Source: JBFELU01 sp041551965 (lineage in GTDB: Bacteria > Actinomycetota > Acidimicrobiia > Spongiisociales > UBA11373). From it: a stretch of 14,521 nucleotides of DNA. The notes under the pieces are model-generated. The model made no database searches. It saw only the letters and a program-made list of their open reading frames with translations, and was not told the origin of the DNA. Made by a program: the position numbers and the translations under genes. Where the stretch lies: assembly GCA_041551965.1 (NCBI GenBank), contig JBFELU010000065.1, forward strand, positions 1 through 14,521, written 5' to 3'. Within the stretch, counting starts at the first letter, position 1; every line of letters starts with the position of its first letter. Shown one piece after another: positions 1 to 6,591 of this stretch.

Positions 1-2
1 GA

Positions 3-3000
3 ACGATCACCTATGAGGCGGCCGGGCTGTATCCGGTGACGGTGACCGCCACCGACGACGGCACGCCGGTGCTGGCGACCGATGTGGATTTCGTCTGGGC
101 GGTTTCCGATACCAACCGGCCGCCGACCGTTGCCGGCCCCGGCGATCAGTCCACCGCCGAAGGTGAGGAGTCGCTGACGTTGCCGATCGCCGGTTCGGAT
201 CCGGACGGCGACGGGATCACCTGGAACGCCGTCGGGTTGCCGCCCGGTCTGGTCATCGATCCGGTGACCGGCGAGGTCACCGGCTCCGTCGACTACTCCG
301 GCGATGCCGGATCTCCTCACACGGTCACGGTGACGGCGACCGACGATGGCAGTCCCGTCTTGAGCACCAATGTGGTGTTCATCTGGACGGTGGTCGACAC
401 CAACCGGGCCCCCAACGTGACCAACCCCGGGTCGCTTCTCGATTCGGCCGGCCGGGCGGTGTCGCTGCCGATGATCGGGTCCGATCCCGACGGCGACGGC
501 ATCACCTGGTCGGCCGCAGGTCTGCCACCGGGACTCGCCATCGACGCGATCACCGGCGAGATCGCCGGAACCCTCGACCCGGCAGGGGCCGGCGTTCACC
601 TCGTGACCATCACCGCCACCGACGACGATCCGGTCCCGGCGGCCTCCACCGTGTGGTTCAAGTGGGCCGTCGCCGATGACTTGGTGGTCGTCAAGACCTC
701 TGACGCCGGGGGGACCGCCGAGCCGGGCCAATCGATCACTTACACCATCACCGTCGACAACGGAACCACGACGCCCCACACCGGGGTGCTGATAGACGAT
801 CCGCTCCCGGCGGGCACGACCTGGGTGTCGACCCGGGTCACCTACCCGGAGTACCTCAACGGTGATTCGTTCGCCGATGAGTTTGACACCTGGGACTACG
901 CCGGCAACGACGGAACCTTGCCTTGGTCGGGACCCTGGGTGGAGACCGGGGACGACGGTGATCCCAACACCGGGAGGGTCCACCTGCACCAGCACGACGG
1001 GCTGGTAATGGTGGAGCTCGAGGATCGCGACGATGCGTTGACCCGGGCGGTCGATCTCTCCGGGGCCTCGATGGCGTCATTGAGCTACAAGTTCCGCCGC
1101 CACAGGGCCGACTCGGACGACGTGGTCTACGTCGAGGTTTCCACCGACGGTGTGGCGTGGACCGAGGTGGCTCGCCACAGTGGTCCGGGCACTGATGACA
1201 ACTGGCTCACCAGTCCCGAGATCGACCTCTCGGCCCACATCTCACCGAACACGCGGATGCGATTTCGGACCGGGCCCACCTTCAACGGCGAGTTCCGGGT
1301 CGACTGGGTTGAGATCGTGGTGGTGCTCCGGGGCGATGTCACTGTGGCGGGAGGTCCGCCGCCGGCCCTCAACGCTCCGGTCGAGCTGCTGGCGGGCGAG
1401 CAGATGAGCATCGAGCTGGTTGTGGTGGTCGACGATCCGCTGAGCACGCTCATCACGGCGATCGACAACACGGCCACCGTGACCAGCGACCAGCAGATTG
1501 CCGCTCACGGGGATTCGACGTCTGATGCTGTCAACCACCCACCGGTCTTCGACCAGGACCGTGGGGATCGCAGCGACGCCGAGGGGGAGACGGTTTCACT
1601 GTTGCACCCGGCCTCCGATCCCAACGGGGACGTGCTCACCTGGTCGGCGAGCGGGCTGCCTCCCGGAGTGTCGATCGATCCGGCGACCGGGGTGATCTCG
1701 GGGACGATCGCCTTCGATGCGGCCGGGGGATCGCCCTTTGCGGTCGAGGTGCGGGTCGACGATCCGGGCGGCAAGTTCGATACCGATACCTTCACCTGGA
1801 CGGTGACGAACACCAACCAACCGCCGGTGGTGGTGGCTCCGGGTGACCGCGGCGACGCCGAGGGCGACGTGGTGTCACAGTCGGTGTTCGGTTCGGATCC
1901 GGATGGTGACACGCTCACCTGGTCGGCGAGCGGGCTGCCTCCCGGGTTGTCGATCGACCCGGTCACCGGGGTGATCTCGGGGACGATCGCCTTCGATGCG
2001 GCCGGGGGATCGCCGTTTGCGGTGACGGTGACGGTCACCGACGACCGGCTGCCCAACCTGCAGGACAGTGCATCGTTCACCTGGTCGGTCGCCGACACCA
2101 ACCGCGCCCCCACCGTCACCGGCCCCGGTGATCAGACCTCCGACGAGGGAGCCTCGGTGTCGGTATCCGTCTTCGGATCCGACCCCGAAGGAGACTCCCT
2201 GACCTGGCAGGCAACGGGACTGCCCGAGGGGCTGACGATCAACGCGGTGTCGGGTCGGATCACGGGAACGGTCGGCTTTGAGGCGTCCGCTCAATCCCCT
2301 CATGACGTCACCCTCACCGTCACCGACGACGGGGTGCCGTCGCTGCAGGCGGCCGCCACCTTCACCTGGACCATCACCGAGGTCAACCGGGATCCGGTGC
2401 CGACTTCGCCCGGCGATCAATCCGATGCGGAGGGTGACGTGGTCACGTTGGCCGTCACCGGCTCGGATCCGGATGGCGACGACCTGGTCTGGTACGCGAT
2501 CGGCTTGCCTCCGGGCCTGTCGATCAATCCGACCACCGGGATCATCTCAGGAGCGCCTTCCTACACCGCGGCGGCGGCATCCCCCTACCGAGTGACGGTG
2601 ACTGCTCGCGACGACGGGGTACCGGTCCGGCAGGGTTCGGTCTCGTTCACGTGGACGGTGACCAACACCAACCGGCCGCCGGTGGTGACCCGACCCGCGG
2701 ATCGTACCGACGGCTTCAGCGACGCGGTGCGATTGGAGTTGCAGGGCGCCGATCCGGATGGGGACGCCATCACCTGGTCGGCGACCGGCCTCCCCCAAGG
2801 TCTCGTGCTGAACCCGGTGTCGGGGGTCATCGAGGGAACCACGACCCTGGCCGGGACCTTCACCGTGACCGTGACCGCCACGGACGGGGGGTCGCCGAAC
2901 CGATCGGCGTCGGCCACCTTCACCTGGCGGGTGCTGGCGCCGGGGGTGCCGGTGGTGGAAGCGATCCCGGATCAGTTCTCCACGGTCGGCGATCTCGCGA

Positions 3001-4457
3001 GATTGCAGCCGACTGCAACCCACCCCGATGGTCTGGAGTTCACCTGGTCGGCGGCCGGGTTGCCGACCGGCGCGATGATCGATGCGGTCACCGGGACCGT
3101 CACGGGATCACTGGTCGAGGTGGGGGTGTTCGAGGTGATCATCTCGGCGACCGACACTCGGGGCGGTGTTGGGTCGGTCGGGTTCACCTGGACGGTGAGC
3201 CCGGAGCCGAATCAACCGCCCACGGCAATCGATGACGCAACGGCGCTGACCATCACCGAACTCGACGATGGTGACGACGATGGCGGCGCCGCGGTGCGGA
3301 TCGAGGTGCTGGGCAACGATTCGGATCCCGATGGAGATCCGCTCACGGTGGTGAGTGTCACCGACCCGGAGGTGGGTGACGTCCGCGTCGCCGACGGTGT
3401 CATCGTGTTCACCCCGCCCGAAGGATGGATTGGGACGGTCATCTTCACCTACACCGTCGCCGATCCCACCGGTGACCGGGCGTCGGCCGAGGTCACCGTC
3501 ACCGTCAACCCGGATCTCAACGCGTTGCTGGAAGACCCCATCTTGGACCTGGCGCCCGAGGAGATAGGGAGCGTCGATGTGGCGTCGCTGCTGACAGCCG
3601 AGGTGGGCACCGATCTGGTGTTCGGGACGGTGCTGCAATCGCTGCACGTGTTGCGGATGCCGCTGGCACTGCTCGGTGCCGCGGTGTTCTGGTCGCTGCT
3701 CCTGGGCGGGTTGCTGAACCTCGGGGTGATGATGCGAGGCGGGGTCCCCTTCTTCGTGAGGCGCCGCTCGATCCCGATGGCGATCATCCTGGCGCCCCAC
3801 GGCGGCAAAGTCCCCGTCCATAGCGAGCCGGGTGAAGGTGAGGTGTTGTGGCGGTTCGGAGCCACCGACACCAACATTGCGGCCACCGGAACCCGCCGCA
3901 GCGTCGACGGCGAGGAGTGGGTCCAGGTCGAGACGCCTGAAGGCCGCGGCTGGGTCGAGGCGGTGCATCTCACCGAACAGATCGACAGCGCCGGGTTCGC
4001 CGACGATCCGCAGCCGCTCGAGAACCTCGAAGACTTGATCGAGCGATTGCGTTCCGGGGACGATCTCGGCGAACTGGTTTCCCGTCATGGTCTGTGGGTC
4101 ACCCACCACGATGACCCCATCCACTACGGACCCGACCGGGTTGCCGGCCTTCTCGATGATTCCGCCGTCGGCATCTGGCCGGGACGCAACCCCGCCTATC
4201 CCGACCAACACGGAACCTTCGGCGACGTGGTCGCCACCGGAGTCCTTCGCGCCTGGGACCACCCGCAGCAGCACCTCGCCGTCGATCAACCCACCGTGCC
4301 CTCGACCATCATCCCCGTCGAGTACACCAACCTCCACAGCATCTCGATCGGCGCCGATCTCCACGGCCGGGACCGGCTCGATCAGAACGCCTGGATGGCC
4401 TTCTTCAGCTACGAGGACGGTCGCCCCTGCGTCATCGCCCTGCACAAGGAAGGCTGA
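3..4457 (+). CDS. Giant Ig-repeat cell-surface protein with transmembrane segment, SH3-like module and novel C-terminal domain (5' partial)
   Basis: The frame is open to the left edge, and its first codons continue a repeat, so the true start and signal peptide lie outside the window. Putative-Ig (He_PIG-like) repeats of about 93-96 residues begin near 114, 402, 1533, 1815, 2100, 2385, 2670 and 2937; each carries a DPDGD-x-ITW-like, possibly Ca2+-binding, motif and a GLPPGL motif. A cadherin/VCBS-like repeat lies at 3210-3513. Between 678 and 1520 a DUF11 domain is split by a jelly-roll-like insert (about 862-1330). An acidic linker is followed by one hydrophobic segment (about 3660-3734) and then by RRRS, so the repeats should be outside and the C terminus inside. 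The tail has an SH3b-like stretch (about 3801-3970, ending GRGWVEAVHL) and an unrecognised domain (about 4018-4454). An adhesin or envelope scaffold is likely. The repeats are certain; the function is inferred. Confidence 0.85.
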   Translation, partial: TITYEAAGLYPVTVTATDDGTPVLATDVDFVWAVSDTNRPPTVAGPGDQSTAEGEESLTLPIAGSDPDGDGITWNAVGLPPGLVIDPVTGEVTGSVDYSGDAGSPHTVTVTATDDGSPVLSTNVVFIWTVVDTNRAPNVTNPGSLLDSAGRAVSLPMIGSDPDGDGITWSAAGLPPGLAIDAITGEIAGTLDPAGAGVHLVTITATDDDPVPAASTVWFKWAVADDLVVVKTSDAGGTAEPGQSITYTITVDNGTTTPHTGVLIDDPLPAGTTWVSTRVTYPEYLNGDSFADEFDTWDYAGNDGTLPWSGPWVETGDDGDPNTGRVHLHQHDGLVMVELEDRDDALTRAVDLSGASMASLSYKFRRHRADSDDVVYVEVSTDGVAWTEVARHSGPGTDDNWLTSPEIDLSAHISPNTRMRFRTGPTFNGEFRVDWVEIVVVLRGDVTVAGGPPPALNAPVELLAGEQMSIELVVVVDDPLSTLITAIDNTATVTSDQQIAAHGDSTSDAVNHPPVFDQDRGDRSDAEGETVSLLHPASDPNGDVLTWSASGLPPGVSIDPATGVISGTIAFDAAGGSPFAVEVRVDDPGGKFDTDTFTWTVTNTNQPPVVVAPGDRGDAEGDVVSQSVFGSDPDGDTLTWSASGLPPGLSIDPVTGVISGTIAFDAAGGSPFAVTVTVTDDRLPNLQDSASFTWSVADTNRAPTVTGPGDQTSDEGASVSVSVFGSDPEGDSLTWQATGLPEGLTINAVSGRITGTVGFEASAQSPHDVTLTVTDDGVPSLQAAATFTWTITEVNRDPVPTSPGDQSDAEGDVVTLAVTGSDPDGDDLVWYAIGLPPGLSINPTTGIISGAPSYTAAAASPYRVTVTARDDGVPVRQGSVSFTWTVTNTNRPPVVTRPADRTDGFSDAVRLELQGADPDGDAITWSATGLPQGLVLNPVSGVIEGTTTLAGTFTVTVTATDGGSPNRSASATFTWRVLAPGVPVVEAIPDQFSTVGDLARLQPTATHPDGLEFTWSAAGLPTGAMIDAVTGTVTGSLVEVGVFEVIISATDTRGGVGSVGFTWTVSPEPNQPPTAIDDATALTITELDDGDDDGGAAVRIEVLGNDSDPDGDPLTVVSVTDPEVGDVRVADGVIVFTPPEGWIGTVIFTYTVADPTGDRASAEVTVTVNPDLNALLEDPILDLAPEEIGSVDVASLLTAEVGTDLVFGTVLQSLHVLRMPLALLGAAVFWSLLLGGLLNLGVMMRGGVPFFVRRRSIPMAIILAPHGGKVPVHSEPGEGEVLWRFGATDTNIAATGTRRSVDGEEWVQVETPEGRGWVEAVHLTEQIDSAGFADDPQPLENLEDLIERLRSGDDLGELVSRHGLWVTHHDDPIHYGPDRVAGLLDDSAVGIWPGRNPAYPDQHGTFGDVVATGVLRAWDHPQQHLAVDQPTVPSTIIPVEYTNLHSISIGADLHGRDRLDQNAWMAFFSYEDGRPCVIALHKEG
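1635..2023 (+). repeat. Near-identical tandem copies of one Ig-repeat core (1635-1744 and 1914-2023)
   Basis: Two segments of about 110 nt, offset by exactly 279 nt (93 codons), differ at only about six positions by eye. They share about 50 uninterrupted bases beginning at the ACCGGGGTG of each copy. The other repeats of the same gene are much more diverged at the DNA level. This indicates recent duplication or gene conversion within the repeat array. Confidence 0.8.
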
Positions 4458-4475
4458 TGCCGCGGGGGCGACGGC

Positions 4476-4481
4476 TAGGGT
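4476..4481 (+). promoter_or_regulatory. Candidate -10 element (TAGGGT) upstream of the mocA-like gene
   Basis: TAGGGT fits the actinobacterial TANNNT pattern and lies in the 41-nt gap after the giant gene. It predicts transcription starting near 4489, about 10 nt before the GTG start. No good -35 is visible, and readthrough from upstream is equally possible. Confidence 0.3.
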
Positions 4482-4498
4482 GACCTGCATCGATCGAG

Positions 4499-5134
4499 GT
4501 GAGGATCCTGCCCAACACCGCCGCTCTCGTCCTCGCCGCGGGGGGATCGTCGCGGCTGGGACGCCCCAAGCAACTGCTCGAGTGGCGGGGTCGTGCCTTG
4601 TTGTCGTGGGTGGTCGAGGCTGTGTGGGAATGGCCGGTGACCACCGTCGCCGTGGTGATCGGTGCCTACGAAGATGAGGTGCTCGAGAGGGTGGAGTTCG
4701 GCGACAGCGTGGTCGTCATCAATCCGGAGTGGGAAGAGGGGCTTGCCTCGTCACTGCGGGTGGGCCTCGACGCCCTGACGAGGGAACCCTCGGTGGAGCG
4801 GACCTTCGTCGTGCTCGGTGACCAGCCGGGGATTCCGGTCGAGCTGCCGGCACGGCTCATCGACGCGATGGAACGGAGCGGTCGCCCCGCCGCCGTGCCG
4901 CGGTATCGATACCAGCGTGCCAATCCGGTGCTCGTCGATCGGAGACTGTGGTCTCGCTTCATGAGCCTCGAGGGCGATGCGGGAGCGGCCCGGCTTCTCC
5001 AGGCCCACCCCGAGTGGGTGGAGGAAGTCTGGGTCGATCATCTCCCCCCTCGCGACGTCGACACACCGGAGGATGCTGCCGACCTTCTTTCCGGGATCTG
5101 GCCCCGCGGAGCGGGCGGAGGGATTGGGCGTTAG
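4499..5134 (+). CDS. MocA/MobA-like nucleotidyltransferase (probable molybdenum cofactor cytidylyltransferase)
   Basis: The 211-residue product has the family's nucleotide-binding signature LAAGGSSRLGRPK (residues 12-24), a GDQP motif (107-110), the later GDAGAARLL stretch and a C-terminal DVDTPEDAADLL. These are typical of MocA-type enzymes, which transfer CMP (MobA: GMP) from a nucleotide triphosphate to the molybdenum cofactor in the cytoplasm. The length is normal for the family (about 190-210). The GTG start at 4499 is the best available, because the conserved beta-strand follows within ten residues. No molybdoenzyme or other cofactor gene is in the window, so the substrate is not confirmed by context; a related sugar-nucleotide or other NTP transferase role cannot be excluded. 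The stop codon overlaps a candidate promoter for the next gene. Confidence 0.82.
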   Translation: MRILPNTAALVLAAGGSSRLGRPKQLLEWRGRALLSWVVEAVWEWPVTTVAVVIGAYEDEVLERVEFGDSVVVINPEWEEGLASSLRVGLDALTREPSVERTFVVLGDQPGIPVELPARLIDAMERSGRPAAVPRYRYQRANPVLVDRRLWSRFMSLEGDAGAARLLQAHPEWVEEVWVDHLPPRDVDTPEDAADLLSGIWPRGAGGGIGR

Positions 5135-5137
5135 GCT
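5132..5137 (+). promoter_or_regulatory. Candidate -10 element (TAGGCT) for the DUF4332 gene
   Basis: TAGGCT, a common high-GC actinobacterial -10 form, overlaps the TAG stop of the preceding gene. It would give a start of transcription near 5145 and a leader of about 45 nt. The motif is short and unsupported by a clear -35, so this is tentative. Confidence 0.3.
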
Positions 5138-5180
5138 CCGCGACCCCGGCCCCGTGACCGGGAGCGGCCGCCGAGTAGTG

Positions 5181-5187
5181 GAGAGGG
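5181..5187 (+). promoter_or_regulatory. Ribosome binding site deciding the DUF4332 gene start
   Basis: A GAGAGGG purine run sits just before ATG 5190 and supports that start over the much longer open frame that runs upstream through the preceding gene. An in-frame GTG at 5178 is the only close alternative. Confidence 0.5.
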
Positions 5188-5189
5188 CG

Positions 5190-5594
5190 ATGGGTTCGAT
5201 CGACACGATCGAGGGGATCGGAGTCAGGAACGCGACCAGGCTGCGCAAGGCGCGCATCCGGACCACCGAGGCTCTGCTCAAGCGGGGCTCGACGCGGGCC
5301 GGAAGACGTCAGGTCGCCAAGGCCACCGGTCTCACCGAGAAGTCGATCCTCGAGTGGGTGAATCGCGCCGACCTCATGCGCGTGAAGGGCGTCGGTCAGG
5401 AGTACTCCGACCTGCTCGAGGCCGCCGGTGTCGACACGGTGAAGGAACTTCGGAACCGCAAACCCGAGAACCTCCTCAGCGCGATGACCGACCTCAACCG
5501 GAAGAAGCGCCTGGTTCGGAGGCTTCCCACCCTGCCGATGGTCGAGGCCTGGGTGGAGCACGCCAAGGACCTGCCGCCGATCATCAGACACTGA
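5190..5594 (+). CDS. DUF4332 helix-hairpin-helix domain protein
   Basis: The 134-residue product starts IEGIGVRNATRLRKARI and has a second helix-hairpin-helix-like segment, LMRVKGVGQEYSDLLEAAGV, near residues 62-81, followed by VKELRNRKPENLL and a C-terminal LPTLPMVEAWVEHAK. This order is characteristic of DUF4332, whose paired HhH elements resemble DNA-binding or protein-docking folds. The biochemical function of the family is not established as far as I know. The frame is open further upstream, but those codons overlap the preceding gene and lack family similarity; ATG 5190 has a purine-rich site in front. The protein is soluble, basic and lacks a signal peptide. It faces the HbhA-like gene tail to tail across a shared inverted repeat. 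Confidence 0.82.
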   Translation: MGSIDTIEGIGVRNATRLRKARIRTTEALLKRGSTRAGRRQVAKATGLTEKSILEWVNRADLMRVKGVGQEYSDLLEAAGVDTVKELRNRKPENLLSAMTDLNRKKRLVRRLPTLPMVEAWVEHAKDLPPIIRH

Positions 5595-5629
5595 GACGCC
5601 GGGCCCCGAGGAAGTCGGAACCCGGCGTC
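5595..5629. terminator. Inverted repeat between convergent genes, candidate bidirectional terminator
   Basis: GACGCCGGG (5595-5603) pairs perfectly with CCCGGCGTC (5621-5629). An inner CCGA/TCGG stem (5606-5609 with 5615-5618) can form inside the loop. It begins immediately after the DUF4332 stop and ends 10 nt from the HbhA-like stop, so it could serve both strands. There is no T-tract on either side, as is common in high-GC actinobacteria. Confidence 0.6.
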
Positions 5630-5639
5630 CTCCGGTCGG

Positions 5640-6086
5640 CTACTCGCTCTTGGTGGCCGTCTTCTTGGTGGTCGTCTTCTTGGTGGTCGTCTTCTTGGCG
5701 GCCGGCTTGGGCGTCTCGACGGCCTCCTCGGCGACATCCTCCGGCTTGGCGCCGGGACGGAAGGATTCCCGCCACCCGGCGAGCACGTCTTCGAGTTGGT
5801 CCTTGATCTTGGTGACCCGGCCCTGGATCTGATCGAGGTCGACCTTCTCCTTGATCTCGTCGACCAACTTCCGCTCCCGCAGTTGCCCGGTGAACTTCTC
5901 CCCTTCCTCGGCCAGGGTGTCGTACTCCTTGCGGGCGTTCTCCATCATTCGAGTCCGGTAGTCGGCCAGCCTGCGTCCGACCACGACGGGCGCGCCGACC
6001 GCGGCGTAGACCGCCTTCTGGGCACCCTCGATGAGGCTGCCGGTCGTTTCGCCGGCGGCCTCCCTCACCTCGGTGAGGCTCTTCAT
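5640..6086 (-). CDS. HbhA-like coiled-coil protein with lysine-rich tail
   Basis: The 148-residue protein has a short, weakly hydrophobic N-terminal region (AVYAAVGAPVVVG), a charged helical stretch (about residues 40-110) likely to form a coiled coil, an acidic linker, and a Lys/Thr/Ala tail ending KTTTKKTTTKKTATKSE. The plan resembles mycobacterial heparin-binding hemagglutinin (HbhA, about 199 residues, Lys/Ala/Pro-rich tail) and phasin-like or histone-H1-like tailed proteins. The start overlaps the end of the XRE regulator gene by 4 nt (ATGA), so translation is probably coupled. In Mycobacterium tuberculosis an XRE-type gene (Rv0474) likewise precedes hbhA (Rv0475), which supports the assignment. 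The tail could bind polyanions such as DNA, glycans or phosphates; whether the protein is surface-exposed cannot be told from sequence, and no signal peptide is visible. Confidence 0.6.
   Translation of the reverse strand: MKSLTEVREAAGETTGSLIEGAQKAVYAAVGAPVVVGRRLADYRTRMMENARKEYDTLAEEGEKFTGQLRERKLVDEIKEKVDLDQIQGRVTKIKDQLEDVLAGWRESFRPGAKPEDVAEEAVETPKPAAKKTTTKKTTTKKTATKSE
5647..5706. repeat. 15-bp tandem repeat encoding the lysine tail
   Basis: Units of 15 nt (plus strand TTCTTGGTGGTCGTC) occur twice exactly at 5662-5676 and 5677-5691, flanked by two degenerate copies. The coding strand is minus, and each unit adds a KKTTT-type pentapeptide. Because the unit is a multiple of three, copy-number change would alter tail length without breaking the frame. 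Confidence 0.75.
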
Positions 6087-6433
6087 TGCTGCTCCTCTCC
6101 GGGGCGCTCGACGAAAGACCGATAGATCTCCGTGAGCGCCTGCTTCTGTCGTTCGTTCAGATTGGTGTCGGCTTGGATCGCCGTCTCAACGTCGATGACG
6201 TCGGGACTTCGCTCCAGGAGACCGGCCCGCTCGTAGAGGGCTTCGGCTCGGATCGAGAGTCCACGAGCGATCGCCTTGAGGATCTCCGCCGAGGGCTTGC
6301 GAAGGCCCCGCTCGATCTGGCTGAGATACGGGTTGGAGATGCCGGCCCGTTCGGCGAGCTTGCGGAGCGAGATCGCGCTCCGTTCCCGCTGTTCGCGGAT
6401 GAAACGGCCCAAGTCAGACACAGGTGGTCGCAT
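6083..6433 (-). CDS. XRE-family HTH transcriptional regulator (Rv0474-like)
   Basis: The 116-residue protein has an N-terminal Cro/C1-type helix-turn-helix at about residues 8-62, with the recognition region AGISNPYLSQIERGLRKPS. A short C-terminal part, NLNERQKQALTEIYRSFV, resembles the tail of the mycobacterial regulator located before hbhA. It should bind DNA as a dimer. It is first in a two-gene operon, and its last codons overlap the HbhA-like start. A good promoter lies directly upstream, with the -10 box ending 8 nt before ATG, so the mRNA is probably leaderless. A 5-bp inverted repeat overlapping this promoter could be an autoregulatory operator. No metal or ligand-binding motif is visible. 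Confidence 0.88.
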   Translation of the reverse strand: MRPPVSDLGRFIREQRERSAISLRKLAERAGISNPYLSQIERGLRKPSAEILKAIARGLSIRAEALYERAGLLERSPDVIDVETAIQADTNLNERQKQALTEIYRSFVERPGEEQQ

Positions 6434-6439
6434 GTGCTC

Positions 6440-6470
6440 GCAGAATACTTCGATCTGCTAACTTTTGCAA
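6440..6470 (-). promoter_or_regulatory. Promoter of the XRE-HbhA operon, with overlapping candidate operator
   Basis: On the minus strand TTGCAA (-35, 6470-6465) is separated by exactly 17 nt from TATTCT (-10, 6447-6442). Eight bases then lead to the ATG at 6433, which places the transcription start at or next to the A of ATG. GCAGA (6440-6444) and TCTGC (6454-6458) form an inverted repeat across the -10 and spacer, a plausible binding site for the XRE product. The operator role is inference. Confidence 0.55.
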
Positions 6471-6518
6471 GCAGTGCGGGATCGCTTCCCCACCGGTCTC
6501 GGTGCCCGGCGGCGGTAC

Positions 6519-6524
6519 TAACGT
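6519..6524 (+). promoter_or_regulatory. Weak candidate -10 (TAACGT) for the DAHP synthase gene
   Basis: TAACGT in the 158-nt divergent gap fits TANNNT and would give a leader of roughly 60 nt. A second option, TAACTT at 6459-6464, overlaps the opposing promoter. Neither has a convincing -35. Apart from these and the opposing promoter I see no structured leader or attenuator-like peptide in this gap. Confidence 0.22.
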
Positions 6525-6577
6525 GCGTGCGGCGTTCAGGAGATTGATGGGGATCGACCTACCCCCCGCGTCACCAC

Positions 6578-6583
6578 GAGGGG
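6578..6583 (+). promoter_or_regulatory. Shine-Dalgarno (GAGGGG) deciding the DAHP synthase start
   Basis: GAGGGG lies 8 nt before ATG 6592, the start at which the protein matches its family length and N-terminal MIIVM. The same frame is open upstream to 6424, and an in-frame ATG at 6547 also has an AGGAGA in front, but the extra residues are not family-like. Confidence 0.6.
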
Positions 6584-6591
6584 ACGACTCG

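Noticed and set aside
3108..4490. A 460-codon open frame on the minus strand, opposite the giant gene
   Set aside because: It is antisense to a frame with clear domain structure. Its composition (His, Arg, Gly and Val rich, no motifs) is typical of GC-rich shadow frames.
5650..5832. Plus-strand frame with a very hydrophobic VVFLVVVFLVVVFL start, like a small membrane peptide
   Set aside because: It is the complement of the Lys/Thr repeat tail of the HbhA-like gene; hydrophobicity follows automatically from reading the Lys-rich repeat backwards.
6424..6591. N-terminal extension of the DAHP synthase with a Cys cluster (CARR...FCKQCG), resembling a metal-binding knuckle
   Set aside because: The family starts at MIIVM, a good ribosome binding site precedes ATG 6592, and the extension overlaps the opposing promoter.
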